Below, in pieces: positions 50,435 to 59,901 of a stretch of 64,000 nt of DNA (position 1 is its first letter; every line of letters begins with the position of its first letter). Below the pieces are notes generated by a model. That model worked only from the letters and a program-made list of their open reading frames with translations. It searched no databases and was not told where the DNA came from. The translations under genes and the position numbers were made by a program. Source of the DNA: CAVUBL01 sp963739795 (lineage in GTDB: Bacteria > Acidobacteriota > Thermoanaerobaculia > Multivoradales > DATKCC01). Where the stretch lies: positions 1-64,000 of the forward strand of contig CAVUBL010000018.1 of the NCBI GenBank assembly GCA_963739795.1, read 5' to 3'.

Positions 50435-51523
50435 TCAGCGGACCCGGTGGCGCCGGTTGCGGATGTAGTCGGCGAGGATGAACTCGCCCAGGTTGTACGG
50501 CGAGGCGAAATAGGCCCGACCCCGGTTGACCTGGGTGAGCTTCTCTACGAAGTCGGTCAGCATGGGGTCGGTGGCGAGCATGAAGGTGGTCACGACAACC
50601 CGCTGGCGCCGGCACAGGTCGGCCTCCTCGAGCGTCTTGTTGACGATCTTCATGTCGAGGCCGAAGGGGTTCTTGTAGACCCTTCCGCCCTCGGTGATCG
50701 CGGAAGGCTTGCCGTCGGTGATCAGGAACACTTGGCGGTTGGGCTGCTTCTGCCGCGCGAGGAGGCCGCGGGAGAGCTGGAGGGCCTCCCGGGTGTTGGT
50801 GTGGTACGGGCCGGCCTCGACGTAGGGGATGTCGGCCAGATCCACGCGCTCGGCCCGGTCGCCGAATAGGATGACGCCGAGGTAGTCCTTCGGGTATTTC
50901 GTGGTGATCAGCTCGGTGAGCGCCAGGGCCACCGTCTTGGCGGGGGTGATCCGGTCCTCGCCGTAGAGAATCATGGAGTGGCTGATGTCGATGGCCAGGA
51001 CCGTGGCGCAGGAGGTCAGGTGCTCGGTCTCGTGGACCTCCAGGTCCTCTTCGGCGAGGTCCAGGGAGCCGCGGGTGCGCTTGAGGGTGTTCTGGAGGGT
51101 GCGGGCCGCGTCCAGGTGGTGGAGGTTGTCCCCGAAGCGGTAGGGCCGAGTCTCGGGCAGGCGCTCTAGCCCTTCGCCGGCGGTGCGCACCGGGTGATAG
51201 CCGGGGCCGGAGCGGGCGAGGCCCGAGAAGACCTCCTCGAAGGCGCTCCGGCGGATCCGCCGCTCGCCGGAGGTGGTGAGCTGGAGGCCGCCCTCGGCGT
51301 CGCGCGCCACCAGGTTCTGCTCCTCGAGGGAGGCGAAGAAGGCGTCGAGGTCGAGGTCCTCGTCGAGGTAGCCCTGCTGCTGGAGGTAGCGCATCCACTC
51401 CATGGCCTGCTCCGGGTCGCCGCCCGAGGCGAGGAGGAGCTGGTTGAACAGGCGCAGCAGGTCGAGGCCCGCGAGGAGCGAGCGGAGGAGCTCGGGATCG
51501 AGATAGCGGTAGCGGTGCCTCAT
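50435..51523 (-). CDS. VWA-domain protein (CoxE/BatA-like partner of MoxR)
   Basis: A 362-aa cytoplasmic protein. N-terminal helical part (~1-165, RHRYRYLDPELLRSLLAGL), then a von Willebrand A domain with MIDAS residues DISHS (179-183), the conserved Thr region (TPAKTVALALTELI), LITDGKPSA with the third MIDAS Asp, and a C-terminal ADYIRNRRHRVR tail. It is 46 bases downstream of a MoxR-type ATPase; such pairs act as chaperones that load cofactors or remodel complexes. No membrane span is visible. Confidence 0.85.
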   Translation of the reverse strand: MRHRYRYLDPELLRSLLAGLDLLRLFNQLLLASGGDPEQAMEWMRYLQQQGYLDEDLDLDAFFASLEEQNLVARDAEGGLQLTTSGERRIRRSAFEEVFSGLARSGPGYHPVRTAGEGLERLPETRPYRFGDNLHHLDAARTLQNTLKRTRGSLDLAEEDLEVHETEHLTSCATVLAIDISHSMILYGEDRITPAKTVALALTELITTKYPKDYLGVILFGDRAERVDLADIPYVEAGPYHTNTREALQLSRGLLARQKQPNRQVFLITDGKPSAITEGGRVYKNPFGLDMKIVNKTLEEADLCRRQRVVVTTFMLATDPMLTDFVEKLTQVNRGRAYFASPYNLGEFILADYIRNRRHRVR

Positions 51524-51569
51524 GTCGTTCCGGCCGCTCGGCCGCCCGGCGGCGCGCGGCTCGGCGGGC

Positions 51570-53066
51570 TCAGTGCGGTTTCAGGAGCTGGAACTTGACC
51601 ATCTCCTTGTAGCTCACCTGGCTGTCCAGGTCCTGGCGGGCCAGCTTCAGGTGCTGGTGGAGCCCTTCGAGGATCATTTCGGCCAGGAGCGTGCGCTGCG
51701 GCGGGGCCGGGGCCTCGTCCGGGGCGGCATCCGAAACCAGCCCCTCGCCGCGGGCGCCGGCGAGCTCCCAGAGCCCGGGCACCCTCCGGATCTCGGCCTC
51801 GTAGTCCTCGTAGGGCTGCTCGTCGTCCAGGGTCACCTGGTGGCCCTCGGCGAACCAGGCCACGATCTCGGCGTAGGGGCCCACGTCGTCCTCGCCGCCG
51901 CTGCCGAGCTCCTTGCCGACTTCGGGAAAGCGGCGGCTGAACACCCGCTTGACCGCCTCGCCCACGAGCCTCCGGGCCACCACTTCCGCCCCCTGTTGCT
52001 CGCCCTCGTAGACCATCTCGACCTTGCCGGTGATCGCCGGAAGCAGCATTTGAAGGTCGCACAAGCGGGGGTAGACCGGCCGGTCGCCGGTGGTCAGCGC
52101 CCGGCGCTCGAGGTTCGAGGCGAGCAGCTCCATGGCCGAGATCGAGACGCGGGCCGAGACCCCGGAGCTCTGGTCCACCAGGTCGCTCTCCCGCGCGGCG
52201 AAGGCGATCTCCTCGACCAGCAGGCGGACCTCCTCCGGGATGACGATGGAGTCGTCCCGCTCGGTCCAGGCCTCCTGGCGGGTGATGTCGGCGGCAATCC
52301 GCGTGTCGGGCGGATAGTGGGTGAGGATCTGCGAGGAGATCCGATCCTTGAGCGGGGTGATGATGGAGCCGCGGTTGGTGTAGTCCTCCGGGTTGGCGGA
52401 GAAGACCATGAGCAGGTCGAGGGGGATGCGCACCGGGAAGCCGCGGATCTGGAGGTCCCGCTCCTCGAGGATGTTGAACAGGCCGACCTGGATGCGGGGG
52501 GCGAGGTCGGGCAGCTCGTTGATGGCGAAGATCCCCCGGTTGGTCCTGGGGATGATCCCGAAGTGGATCACCTCCGGGTCGGCGAAGGTGAGCTTGCGGG
52601 TGGCGGCCTTGATGGGATCGATGTCGCCGAGGAGGTCGGCGATGGAGACGTCGGGCGTGGCCAGCTTCTCGTTGTAGCGGGCGTCGCGGGGCAACCACTC
52701 GACCTCGGCGTCGTTCCCGAAGCGCTCGATCAGGCGCTGGGCCTGGACCGAGATCGGAGCCAGCGGGTCGTCGTTGAGCTCGGCGCCGGCGAGCACCGGC
52801 ACCTCGGAGTCGAGGAGGCTCACCAGCGACCTGAGGAGTCGGGTCTTCGCCTGGCCGCGCAGGCCGAGGAGGATGAAGTCGTGGCCGGCGAGCAGAGCGT
52901 TGACGATCCCCGGGATCACCGTGCGCTCGTAGCCGAGAACGCCGGGGAAAAGGCGCTCCCGAGCGGCGAGCTTGGCCCGCAGGTTCTGCCGCACCTCCTC
53001 CTTGACGGACCGGGGCCGATAGCCGGAGGCCTTGAGCTCGCCGAGGGTTGTCGCGCGCGCCGCCAT
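51570..53066 (-). CDS. MoxR/ChlI-type AAA+ ATPase
   Basis: A 498-aa AAA+ protein of the magnesium-chelatase ChlI/MoxR clade. Walker A is GLRGQAKT (68-75) with Ala in place of the usual Gly before Lys, a variant typical of this subfamily. Walker B and sensor features are IFAINELPDLAPRIQVGLFNILEERDLQIRG, then LLMVFSANPEDYTNRGSIITPLKDRIS with the Arg finger region. The C-terminal ~150 residues are helical and specific to this type. Its ATG overlaps the trxB stop by one base. With the VWA protein it likely forms a remodelling complex; the client is unknown. Confidence 0.88.
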   Translation of the reverse strand: MAARATTLGELKASGYRPRSVKEEVRQNLRAKLAARERLFPGVLGYERTVIPGIVNALLAGHDFILLGLRGQAKTRLLRSLVSLLDSEVPVLAGAELNDDPLAPISVQAQRLIERFGNDAEVEWLPRDARYNEKLATPDVSIADLLGDIDPIKAATRKLTFADPEVIHFGIIPRTNRGIFAINELPDLAPRIQVGLFNILEERDLQIRGFPVRIPLDLLMVFSANPEDYTNRGSIITPLKDRISSQILTHYPPDTRIAADITRQEAWTERDDSIVIPEEVRLLVEEIAFAARESDLVDQSSGVSARVSISAMELLASNLERRALTTGDRPVYPRLCDLQMLLPAITGKVEMVYEGEQQGAEVVARRLVGEAVKRVFSRRFPEVGKELGSGGEDDVGPYAEIVAWFAEGHQVTLDDEQPYEDYEAEIRRVPGLWELAGARGEGLVSDAAPDEAPAPPQRTLLAEMILEGLHQHLKLARQDLDSQVSYKEMVKFQLLKPH

Positions 53067-54019
53067 CAGTCCTGGGTCTCGAGCCAGCGCTCCGCGTCCA
53101 GGGCCGACCGGCAGCCCGTGCCGGCGGCGGTCACCGCCTGGCGGTAGCTCGGGTCCATGGCGTCGCCGCAGGCGAAGACACCCTCCACGTTGGTCCTGGA
53201 GGTGGGCTCGGCCACCTCGATGTAGCCCACTTCGTTCATCTCGAGCTGCCCCTCGAAGATCTCGGTGTTCGGCTTGTGGCCGATGGCGATGAAGACCCCC
53301 TGGCAGGGGTAGAGGCTCTCCTCGCCGGTCTTGACGTTGCGCAGGCGCACGCCCTCGACGCCGCCCTCGCGGCTGCCCACCACCTCGGTGATCACGCTGT
53401 CCCAGACCCAGGCGACCTTGGGGTTGGCCTGGGCCCTGTCCTGCATGATCTTCGAGGCCCGGAGCTCATCGCGGCGGTGGACCACCGTGACCTTGCTCGC
53501 GTACTTGGTGAGGAAGGTCGCTTCCTCCAGGGCGGTGTCGCCGCCGCCCACGACGACCACCTCCTTGTCGCGGAAGAAGAAGCCGTCGCAGGTGGCGCAG
53601 GCCGAGACGCCGTAGCCCATGAGGTGGGTCTCGGACTCGATCCCCAGGAGCTTGGCGGTGGCGCCGGTGGCGACGATCAGGCTGTCGGCGTGGTAGGTCG
53701 CCTCGTCCGTGCGCAAGGTGAAGGGGCGCTTGGAAAGGTCGACCTCGACCGCCGCCTCGAACTTGCAGATCGCCCCGAAGCGGCGCGCCTGGTCGCGCAT
53801 TTTGTCCATCAGCTCGGGTCCCAGGATGCCCTCCGGGAAGCCCGGGTAGTTCTCGACCTCGGTGGTGATGGTGAGCTGCCCGCCGGGCTGGTTGCCCTCG
53901 AGGACCAGCGGCGCCAGGTCGGCCCGAGCGGTGTAGAGCGCCGCGGTCAGACCGGCCGGACCGGAGCCGAGGATCACGACCCGGTGGTAGTTCTCCAGAG
54001 AAGACTTGTCATCGCTCAT
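53066..54019 (-). CDS. trxB: Thioredoxin reductase
   Basis: A 317-aa flavoenzyme moving electrons from NADPH to thioredoxin. N-terminal FAD motif GSGPAGLTAALY (18-29), redox motif CATC (141-144) within GVSACATCDG, the NADPH-site GGGDTALEEATFL with VVHRRDELRASK, and the C-terminal FAD loop GVFACGDAMD. All catalytic residues are intact. No thioredoxin gene is adjacent. It opens the trxB-moxR-VWA operon. Confidence 0.96.
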   Translation of the reverse strand: MSDDKSSLENYHRVVILGSGPAGLTAALYTARADLAPLVLEGNQPGGQLTITTEVENYPGFPEGILGPELMDKMRDQARRFGAICKFEAAVEVDLSKRPFTLRTDEATYHADSLIVATGATAKLLGIESETHLMGYGVSACATCDGFFFRDKEVVVVGGGDTALEEATFLTKYASKVTVVHRRDELRASKIMQDRAQANPKVAWVWDSVITEVVGSREGGVEGVRLRNVKTGEESLYPCQGVFIAIGHKPNTEIFEGQLEMNEVGYIEVAEPTSRTNVEGVFACGDAMDPSYRQAVTAAGTGCRSALDAERWLETQD

Positions 54020-54271
54020 CGATCTGCCGGCTCCTGGGAATGGAAGGTCCGGTCGCCCGCGGGAGCGGACGCCGCTTCGACCGGGTCCGCAGTATAGCAA
54101 CGGCTCCGGAAGGCTCCGGTCTTCCCAGACATACCCGCTCCAGCCTAGCGGTGCTCGGGAGGGGCCCCGCCTTCCTTTCCCCGACCATGGCGCTTCGCGC
54201 TGTGGCAATCGGGCCGCGTCCCCTTCCCCCGTGGGGCGGGAAGGGGATCGAGGGGCTGTGGGGGGCATCGG
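54020..54271. repeat. Intergenic tract with palindromic repeats
   Basis: No gene is seen. Two hairpins lie here: a TTCG-loop hairpin with CCGACCA arm around 54180-54210, and GTCCCCTTCCC / GGGAAGGGGAT at 54218-54248, which begins ~20 bases after the comM stop and may act as its terminator although no T-tract follows. The 18-mer GGGAAGGGGATCGAGGGG also occurs at ~3.70 kb. Confidence 0.5.
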
Positions 54272-55795
54272 CTAGGGCGTCAGGCGGCGGTCGAGGGAGC
54301 GGTACTGGATCGCCTCGGCCACGTGGGGGGCGCGGACCCGGTCGCTGCCGGCGAGGTCGGCGATCGTCCGGGCGACCTTGAGGATCCGGTGGACCGCTCG
54401 GACCGACAGGCCGAGGCGCTCGAAGGCGGTGTCGAGGAGCCTCTGACCGGCGGCGTCCGGGGCGGCGTGCCGCCGCACGGTCTCGGGCCCCATGGCGGCG
54501 TTGAAGGGGGACGGCGCCCCGCGGCCGAAGCGCTCGGACTGAAGCCGGCGGGCGTCGGCGACCCGCCGGGCGACGGTGGCGGTCGGCTCGCCCGGGCCGG
54601 CGGAGAGCTCGGCGAGGCCGATGGCCGGCACCTCCACGTGGAGGTCGATCCGGTCGAGGAGCGGCCCGGAGACGCGGCCCCGGTAGCGGTCGACCAGCGG
54701 CGGTGTGCAGCGGCAGTCGTGGCGAGGATCCCCCAGGTGGCCGCAGGGGCACGGGTTCATGGCGGCGAGCAGGGCAAAGCGGGCCGGGAAGCGCAGGCGC
54801 GCCCGGGTGCGGGCGACGGTGACGAAGCCCTCCTCGATGGGTTGGCGCAGGGCCTCCAGGGTGTCGCGTCGGAACTCGGGAAGCTCGTCGAGGAAGAGCA
54901 CCCCGCAGTGGGCGAGGCTGGCCTCCCCGGGGCGCGGCACGGAGCCGCCTCCGATCAGGGCGGCGGTGCTGATGCCGGGGTGCGGGCTGCGGAAGGGCCG
55001 ACGCTGGAGGAGGCCCTCCGGCGGGCGGTCGGAGGCCAGGGAGTGGACCTTGGTCACGGCGATGGCCTCGGCGGTGGTCAGCGGCGGCAGCAGGCCCGGC
55101 AGCCGCCGGGCGAGCATCGTCTTGCCGGCGCCCGGCGGCCCGATGAACAGGAGGTTGTGGCCGCCCGCCGCGGCCACTTCGATCGCCCGCTTGGCGGCCT
55201 CCTGGCCCCGCACCTCGGAGAGGTCGGGGAGGGGCCGATCCTCTGCCGCCAGCGGCAGGACCGTCGCCGGGGGGACCCGGGCGCGGCCGAGGAGGTGCTC
55301 GATGGCTTCCGCCAGGCCGGTCAGCGGGATCACCGGTATCGCCCCGAGAGCGGCGGCTTCGCAGGCGGTGGGTCCCGGCAAGAGCACCTCGTCGAGGCCC
55401 ATCTTTGCCGCGAGCTCGGCCATGGCGAGGCCGCCGCGTACCGGGCGGATCGTGCCGTCGAGGCCGAGCTCGCCGGCCAGGAGCTTGCCGTCGAGGGCGG
55501 CCTGGGGCACCTCGCCGTGGGCGGCCAGGAGCCCGAGGGCGATGGCCAGGTCCAGGTGGTTGCCTTCCTTGCGCAGGTCGGCGGGGGCCAGGTTCACCAC
55601 CACCACGCGAGGTGGCAGGCGGAAGCCGCAGTTGCGGATGGCGCGGCGGACCCGCTCCCGGCTTTCGCGTACGGCGGCGTCGGGCAGGCCGACGATGCGC
55701 AGGCCGGGGAGCTGTCCGAAATGGACGTCCACCTCCACCTGCACGGGCCGAGCCTCGATCCCCCACGGGGTCGCTGTGGTCACACGGGCAAGCAT
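54272..55795 (-). CDS. comM: YifB/ComM-family Mg-chelatase-like AAA+ helicase
   Basis: A 507-aa protein starting at ATG 55795. The Lon-protease-like N-terminal domain (VQVEVDVHFGQLPGLRIVGLPDAAVRESRERVRRAI) is followed by the chelatase AAA+ core: GPPGAGKTMLARRL (Walker A), GVLFLDELPEFRRDTLEALRQPIEEG (Walker B), and the zinc knuckle AAMNPCPCGHLGDPRHDCRCTP. A C-terminal helical domain (VRAVHRILKVARTIADL) completes it. ComM promotes branch migration during natural transformation in Haemophilus and Vibrio. Complete, with no competence genes nearby. Confidence 0.94.
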   Translation of the reverse strand: MLARVTTATPWGIEARPVQVEVDVHFGQLPGLRIVGLPDAAVRESRERVRRAIRNCGFRLPPRVVVVNLAPADLRKEGNHLDLAIALGLLAAHGEVPQAALDGKLLAGELGLDGTIRPVRGGLAMAELAAKMGLDEVLLPGPTACEAAALGAIPVIPLTGLAEAIEHLLGRARVPPATVLPLAAEDRPLPDLSEVRGQEAAKRAIEVAAAGGHNLLFIGPPGAGKTMLARRLPGLLPPLTTAEAIAVTKVHSLASDRPPEGLLQRRPFRSPHPGISTAALIGGGSVPRPGEASLAHCGVLFLDELPEFRRDTLEALRQPIEEGFVTVARTRARLRFPARFALLAAMNPCPCGHLGDPRHDCRCTPPLVDRYRGRVSGPLLDRIDLHVEVPAIGLAELSAGPGEPTATVARRVADARRLQSERFGRGAPSPFNAAMGPETVRRHAAPDAAGQRLLDTAFERLGLSVRAVHRILKVARTIADLAGSDRVRAPHVAEAIQYRSLDRRLTP

Positions 55796-56124
55796 CACCC
55801 TTAGAAGACGCAATCCGACGCTCCGATCTCGCACTTCGCCGACGCGGAGCTCGCCCTTCCTCTGACAAGAAGTTTCAGACGGCTGCCGATTTTTGTCGGG
55901 CCGGGAGCCGTCTAACCTCAGTCTTGTCATGGAAGGCGCCCGGAAACAGGCTCGCTTACGGGGGCTCGGGAACCTCTCGAACCCTCGCCGTCGACGGGCA
56001 CGGAACCTGCAAAACCATCGACGCACTGCTCTTGATGCATATGTAGGCTCAGCTATTTTTCTGACGATCCCGATCCGGCAACCGTCCCTGGAGATCCCCA
56101 CAAACGACCGACCGAAGGCTGCCG
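55796..56124. promoter_or_regulatory. Divergent regulatory region with an 8-bp-stem hairpin
   Basis: The gap between divergent comM and the matrixin-like gene. At 55877-55913 AGACGGCT and AGCCGTCT enclose an inner CCGA-TTTTTG-TCGG hairpin. No clear sigma-70 boxes were found; a TTGATG at ~56031 with an AT-rich stretch 17 bases later is the best candidate on the plus strand. I see no known riboswitch. Confidence 0.45.
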
Positions 56125-59100
56125 ATGTTTAGGAATCGTCTGGTCCGACCCCTTCCCGATCCTTCGATCCACTTCTCTGTTCCCGTTCTCGTCCTCGTTG
56201 CCGCCCTCGGCGCCGGGTTCGTGAGTACGCCCCCGGCAGAGGCGACCTCGTACGTCATGATGTCGGACGCCGCCCTGGTCGATCAGGCGCCCCTGATCGT
56301 CGAGGCACGGGTAGTCTCATCGGAGCCCGCGCCGGTGGCGGGTCGCCCGGCGACCGACTACACCATCGACGTCCGGCGCGTCCTCAAGGGCGCTCCCAAG
56401 GCCAACCCCCTGACCGTTCGTGTGCCGGGAGGCGTCGACACCGACGGCGTGCCCTACCGCGTGTGGGGAGCTCCCGAGTTCCGCCCTGGGGAGGAGGTGC
56501 TTCTCTTTCTCGGCCCCCGGGGCGATGGCATGCTGGGGATCAGCCAGCTCATGCTCGGCGCCTTCCACCGGGGCCTCTTTGCGGGCCGGGAGCTCGCCGT
56601 CCGTGACCTCTCCGAAGCCATAGGCCTGACTCTGGACGGGGTTCCGGAGGCCAAGGCGGGGCAGACGGCGCGGGACTTCGAAGGGTTTGCCGAGTGGATC
56701 GCGGCCCGCGCGGGTGGGGGTTCCGCCGCGGCGCGGTATACGGTCGGCGTGCCTGCGGGCGGCCTCGCGAAGCTCGCGTCTCGCTTCACTCTCCTGGCTT
56801 CGGGCGGCATCCACTTCCGCTGGTTCAACGGCGGCGGAACCTGGTTCGCCTACCAGGCCGGGCAGTCCGGTATGCCGGACGGCGGTTTCCCGGAGGTCCA
56901 GAGTGCCCTGGCCGCGTGGGATGCCGACTCTGGCTCGAACCTGACCCTCGCTTACGGGGGCACCACCACACGGAGCAGTGGCTTCACCGGCCGCGACGGG
57001 GCCAACGTGGTCCTGTTCGACGATCCGAACCAGGAGATCACCGGCAGCTTCAACTGCTCGTCGGGCGGGGTGCTCGCCGTCGGCGGGGTGAGCGGTGTCT
57101 CCGGGACCGGCACGTACAACGGCCAGACCTACTACAAGATCGTCGAGGGCGAGGTGGTCACCCAGGACGGTGCCGGCTGCTATTTCGCGGGCAACGGCGG
57201 GAAGAATGGCGAGCAGGTCTTCGGCCACGAGATCGGCCACGCCCTGGGGCTCGGCCACTCCTGCGGCGACAGCTCCTCGCCGTCGTGCTCCGACCCCAAG
57301 CTCGACGACGCTCTGATGCGGGCCTACGCCCACAACGACGGGCGGGGCGCGCGCCTGGGCCAGGACGACCGGGACGCCATCGCGGTCCTCTACGGCAGCG
57401 GCTCGACGGCCTGCTCATCGCCGCCGGCGGCGCCGAGCTTCCTGGTGGCCGCGGCGGTCTCCTCCTCCCAGATCGCCCTCTCCTGGCAGGACAACTCCAG
57501 CGACGAAAGCGGCTTCGTGGTCGAGCGGCGGTCCGCGAGCTCCTCGACCTACTCGGTGATCGCCAACCTCGGGGCCAGCGCCTCCTCCTACGCCGACGCG
57601 GGGCTGGCGGCGGCAAGCACGTACACCTACCGGGTGCAAGCCGTGAGTTGCGGCGGTGGCTCCTCGTGGGCCGGGCCGGCGAGTGCCACGACCTCGTCGG
57701 CCGCGCCACCGCCGCCATCGCCCCCTCCGCCTCCGTCCCCGCCTCCGTCCCCGCCGCCTGCGCCGTCCCCGTCGCCCCCTCCGGTGCCCAAGGGCCTGAC
57801 GGCGACCGCGCCGTCACCCCACGAGGTGGACCTCTCCTGGGCCGCCGGCGGCGCGGGGGCGACGGCCTTCCACGTGGAGCTTTCGACCGGCACCGGGTTC
57901 GACGAGGTCCGAACCCTGGCGGCGAGCCAGCTCGCCACGAGCCTCACCGACCTCCAGGCGAACCGCGCCTACACCTTCCGGGTCCGGGCGGAGGGCGCGG
58001 GAGGCTTCTCCGGGTACTCCAACTCGGCCCAGGTCAAGACCCCTCCGGAAGGGACCCTGACGCCGGAGGAGGTGGCGTGCGACGCCGCGCGCCTCGGCGG
58101 CTTCCTCGATCGCTTCGAGGTCGTGGCCGGCGCCGGTGTGGTCACCGGGGTCAACCTGTCGTTGACCGGCACGGGGGACTTCGCCGGCCTGGCCTACACG
58201 GCGGAGACGCCGAGCGAGCCGGAGGCCCAGCTCGCGTTCTCCACCAACCCGGAGGAGACGACGCTGCTGCGCAACCCGGCGCGGCCTCAGCTCTTCGGCG
58301 TCAGCCTCACCCGCAACCACCTGAGCTCGGACCTGGTCGCCGCCGGCGATCCGCGGGCCTTCCGCCTGCGCCTGAACCCGACCCTCGATCCCGACCCCGC
58401 GAACCCGGCGAGCCTGCTGGAGATCGACAACCTGGCCGGCTCGCCCGCCGCGGCCACGTCCGCCAAGCCCGGCCGGGGGCTGGCCTCGCTGGTCGACCCG
58501 TGCCACGGCGACCTGGGTACCTCGGATGTCCATGTCCTGCGTGTGCTCTCGAAGCTCGTCCGCGTCGACGTCCCCGGCGCTTCCGCGTACGAGACGGCGA
58601 TCTATCGGGCTCCGGCGACCGAAACCTATCGCCTCGACGCCAGGGCCCTCGGAAGCGACGGGACTTTGCTAGGTACGCTCGCCGGCGAGGTCCACGTGAC
58701 CTTCGACGGCCAGGGGGGGCTTCAGGACGGGTCGGTGCGGATCCTACCGGCCTGCCAGGGCGCCCAGACCTCCGGATGCACGAGCCTCGGCGGCAGCGCC
58801 GAGCTGGCCCTGATGCGGCCGGCCGCGAGCGGCGACCACGCCGGCTCCGGCGAGGTCCTGGTGAGCGCCGCCCGGGCCGGCTCGGCGGGCTCGGCGACGA
58901 TACCGGTCGACTGGAGCCAGCTCCTCGCCGGGTCGACCTGGCTCCGGCCCCTGGCCGCCGCCTCGGGCTCGTCGTCCAGCGCCGCGGGCACCGGCGCTGG
59001 AGAAGAGACCTTGACCGGGGCGGAGGTGGCCTGTGACGGCGCACGGCTGGAGGGACTTCTCGACCGGCTGCGGGTGGTCGCTCCGGGCGCCGCCGACGGT

Positions 59101-59901
59101 GTGGGGGTGGACGTGAGCCTCACCCGGACGGGGGACTTCGCGGGCATCGCCTACGCGAGCGACTCGGGCGGCGGGACCGAGCGGCAGCTCGCGTTCTCGA
59201 CCAACCCGGAGGAGACGACCCTCCTGCGCAACCCGGCGCGGCCGCAGCTCCTCGCCGTGAGCCTGTCACGCAACCTCCTCGATTCGGACCTGGTGACGGC
59301 CGAGGACCCGGCCCGCGTTCGGGTCCTCCTCGATCCGACCCTCGGCGGAAGCACCGCCGCTCCCGCGTCGCTGCTGGCGATCGACGACCTGGCGCCCGAC
59401 GAGGGCGGCGCGGCGACCGACGCCAAGCCGGGGCGGGGGCTCTTCGACGTGCTGGGTACCTGCGAGCGCAAGCTCTCGCGCCGCGACGTCCATATGCTCC
59501 GCGTGCTCTCGAAGATCGCCCGCGCCCGGACGGACGGGGCGGCGGGCCACGAGGTGGCCCTCTACCGGGCGCAGCAGCCCGGGGTCTACCGGATCGACGT
59601 TTACCCGGTGGCGGCGGACGGTGCGGTTCTCGGCCGCCTGTCGGCGGAGCTGTCGGTGATCTTCGGCTCTGACGGGCAGCTCTCCTGGGGAACGCTGCGC
59701 CTCCTCGGCCGATGCTCGGGCACCCAGACGACCGGCTGCACGGCGCTCGCCGGGGTCTCGGAGCTCGTCCTCGAGCCGCCGGCCGGCGGCGGGCCGGCGC
59801 CCTCCCTGTTCTCCACGGCCCTCGACGGCTCCGGGCCGGCCTCCCGCTCCGTCGACTTTGCCGCCCTGCTTTCGGGGACCACCTGGGGGCAGCCTCTCTA
59901 G
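56125..59901 (+). CDS. Secreted matrixin-like metalloprotease with FN3 and duplicated C-terminal domain
   Basis: A 1,258-aa exported protein. The signal peptide (VPVLVLVAALGAGFVSTPPAEA) is followed by a ~180-residue N-terminal domain (YVMMSDAALVDQAPLIVEARVVS). A metzincin/matrixin catalytic domain has HEIGHALGLGH (His368, Glu369, His372, His378) and a cysteine-rich stretch after it. Two fibronectin-III domains (~431-525 and ~557-635) flank a Pro/Ser linker (~529-556). The C-terminus is two ~300-residue copies (from ~646 and ~962) that share VACD-x-ARL-x-G, AFSTNPEETTLLRNPARPQL and DVH-x-LRVLSK. Their function is unknown. The TAG stop coincides with the left end of a mobile element. Confidence 0.88.
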   Translation: MFRNRLVRPLPDPSIHFSVPVLVLVAALGAGFVSTPPAEATSYVMMSDAALVDQAPLIVEARVVSSEPAPVAGRPATDYTIDVRRVLKGAPKANPLTVRVPGGVDTDGVPYRVWGAPEFRPGEEVLLFLGPRGDGMLGISQLMLGAFHRGLFAGRELAVRDLSEAIGLTLDGVPEAKAGQTARDFEGFAEWIAARAGGGSAAARYTVGVPAGGLAKLASRFTLLASGGIHFRWFNGGGTWFAYQAGQSGMPDGGFPEVQSALAAWDADSGSNLTLAYGGTTTRSSGFTGRDGANVVLFDDPNQEITGSFNCSSGGVLAVGGVSGVSGTGTYNGQTYYKIVEGEVVTQDGAGCYFAGNGGKNGEQVFGHEIGHALGLGHSCGDSSSPSCSDPKLDDALMRAYAHNDGRGARLGQDDRDAIAVLYGSGSTACSSPPAAPSFLVAAAVSSSQIALSWQDNSSDESGFVVERRSASSSTYSVIANLGASASSYADAGLAAASTYTYRVQAVSCGGGSSWAGPASATTSSAAPPPPSPPPPPSPPPSPPPAPSPSPPPVPKGLTATAPSPHEVDLSWAAGGAGATAFHVELSTGTGFDEVRTLAASQLATSLTDLQANRAYTFRVRAEGAGGFSGYSNSAQVKTPPEGTLTPEEVACDAARLGGFLDRFEVVAGAGVVTGVNLSLTGTGDFAGLAYTAETPSEPEAQLAFSTNPEETTLLRNPARPQLFGVSLTRNHLSSDLVAAGDPRAFRLRLNPTLDPDPANPASLLEIDNLAGSPAAATSAKPGRGLASLVDPCHGDLGTSDVHVLRVLSKLVRVDVPGASAYETAIYRAPATETYRLDARALGSDGTLLGTLAGEVHVTFDGQGGLQDGSVRILPACQGAQTSGCTSLGGSAELALMRPAASGDHAGSGEVLVSAARAGSAGSATIPVDWSQLLAGSTWLRPLAAASGSSSSAAGTGAGEETLTGAEVACDGARLEGLLDRLRVVAPGAADGVGVDVSLTRTGDFAGIAYASDSGGGTERQLAFSTNPEETTLLRNPARPQLLAVSLSRNLLDSDLVTAEDPARVRVLLDPTLGGSTAAPASLLAIDDLAPDEGGAATDAKPGRGLFDVLGTCERKLSRRDVHMLRVLSKIARARTDGAAGHEVALYRAQQPGVYRIDVYPVAADGAVLGRLSAELSVIFGSDGQLSWGTLRLLGRCSGTQTTGCTALAGVSELVLEPPAGGGPAPSLFSTALDGSGPASRSVDFAALLSGTTWGQPL

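Noticed and set aside
51570..55795. Chlorophyll or cobalamin magnesium/cobalt chelatase genes
   Set aside because: MoxR/VWA and ComM resemble chelatase I/D subunits, but no large H/N subunit or tetrapyrrole gene is present.
55900..56124. c-di-GMP (GEMM) riboswitch before the protease gene
   Set aside because: A GCAAAACCAT stretch faintly recalls the motif, but the paired helices and the GGGACGCAAAGCC-type partner are missing.
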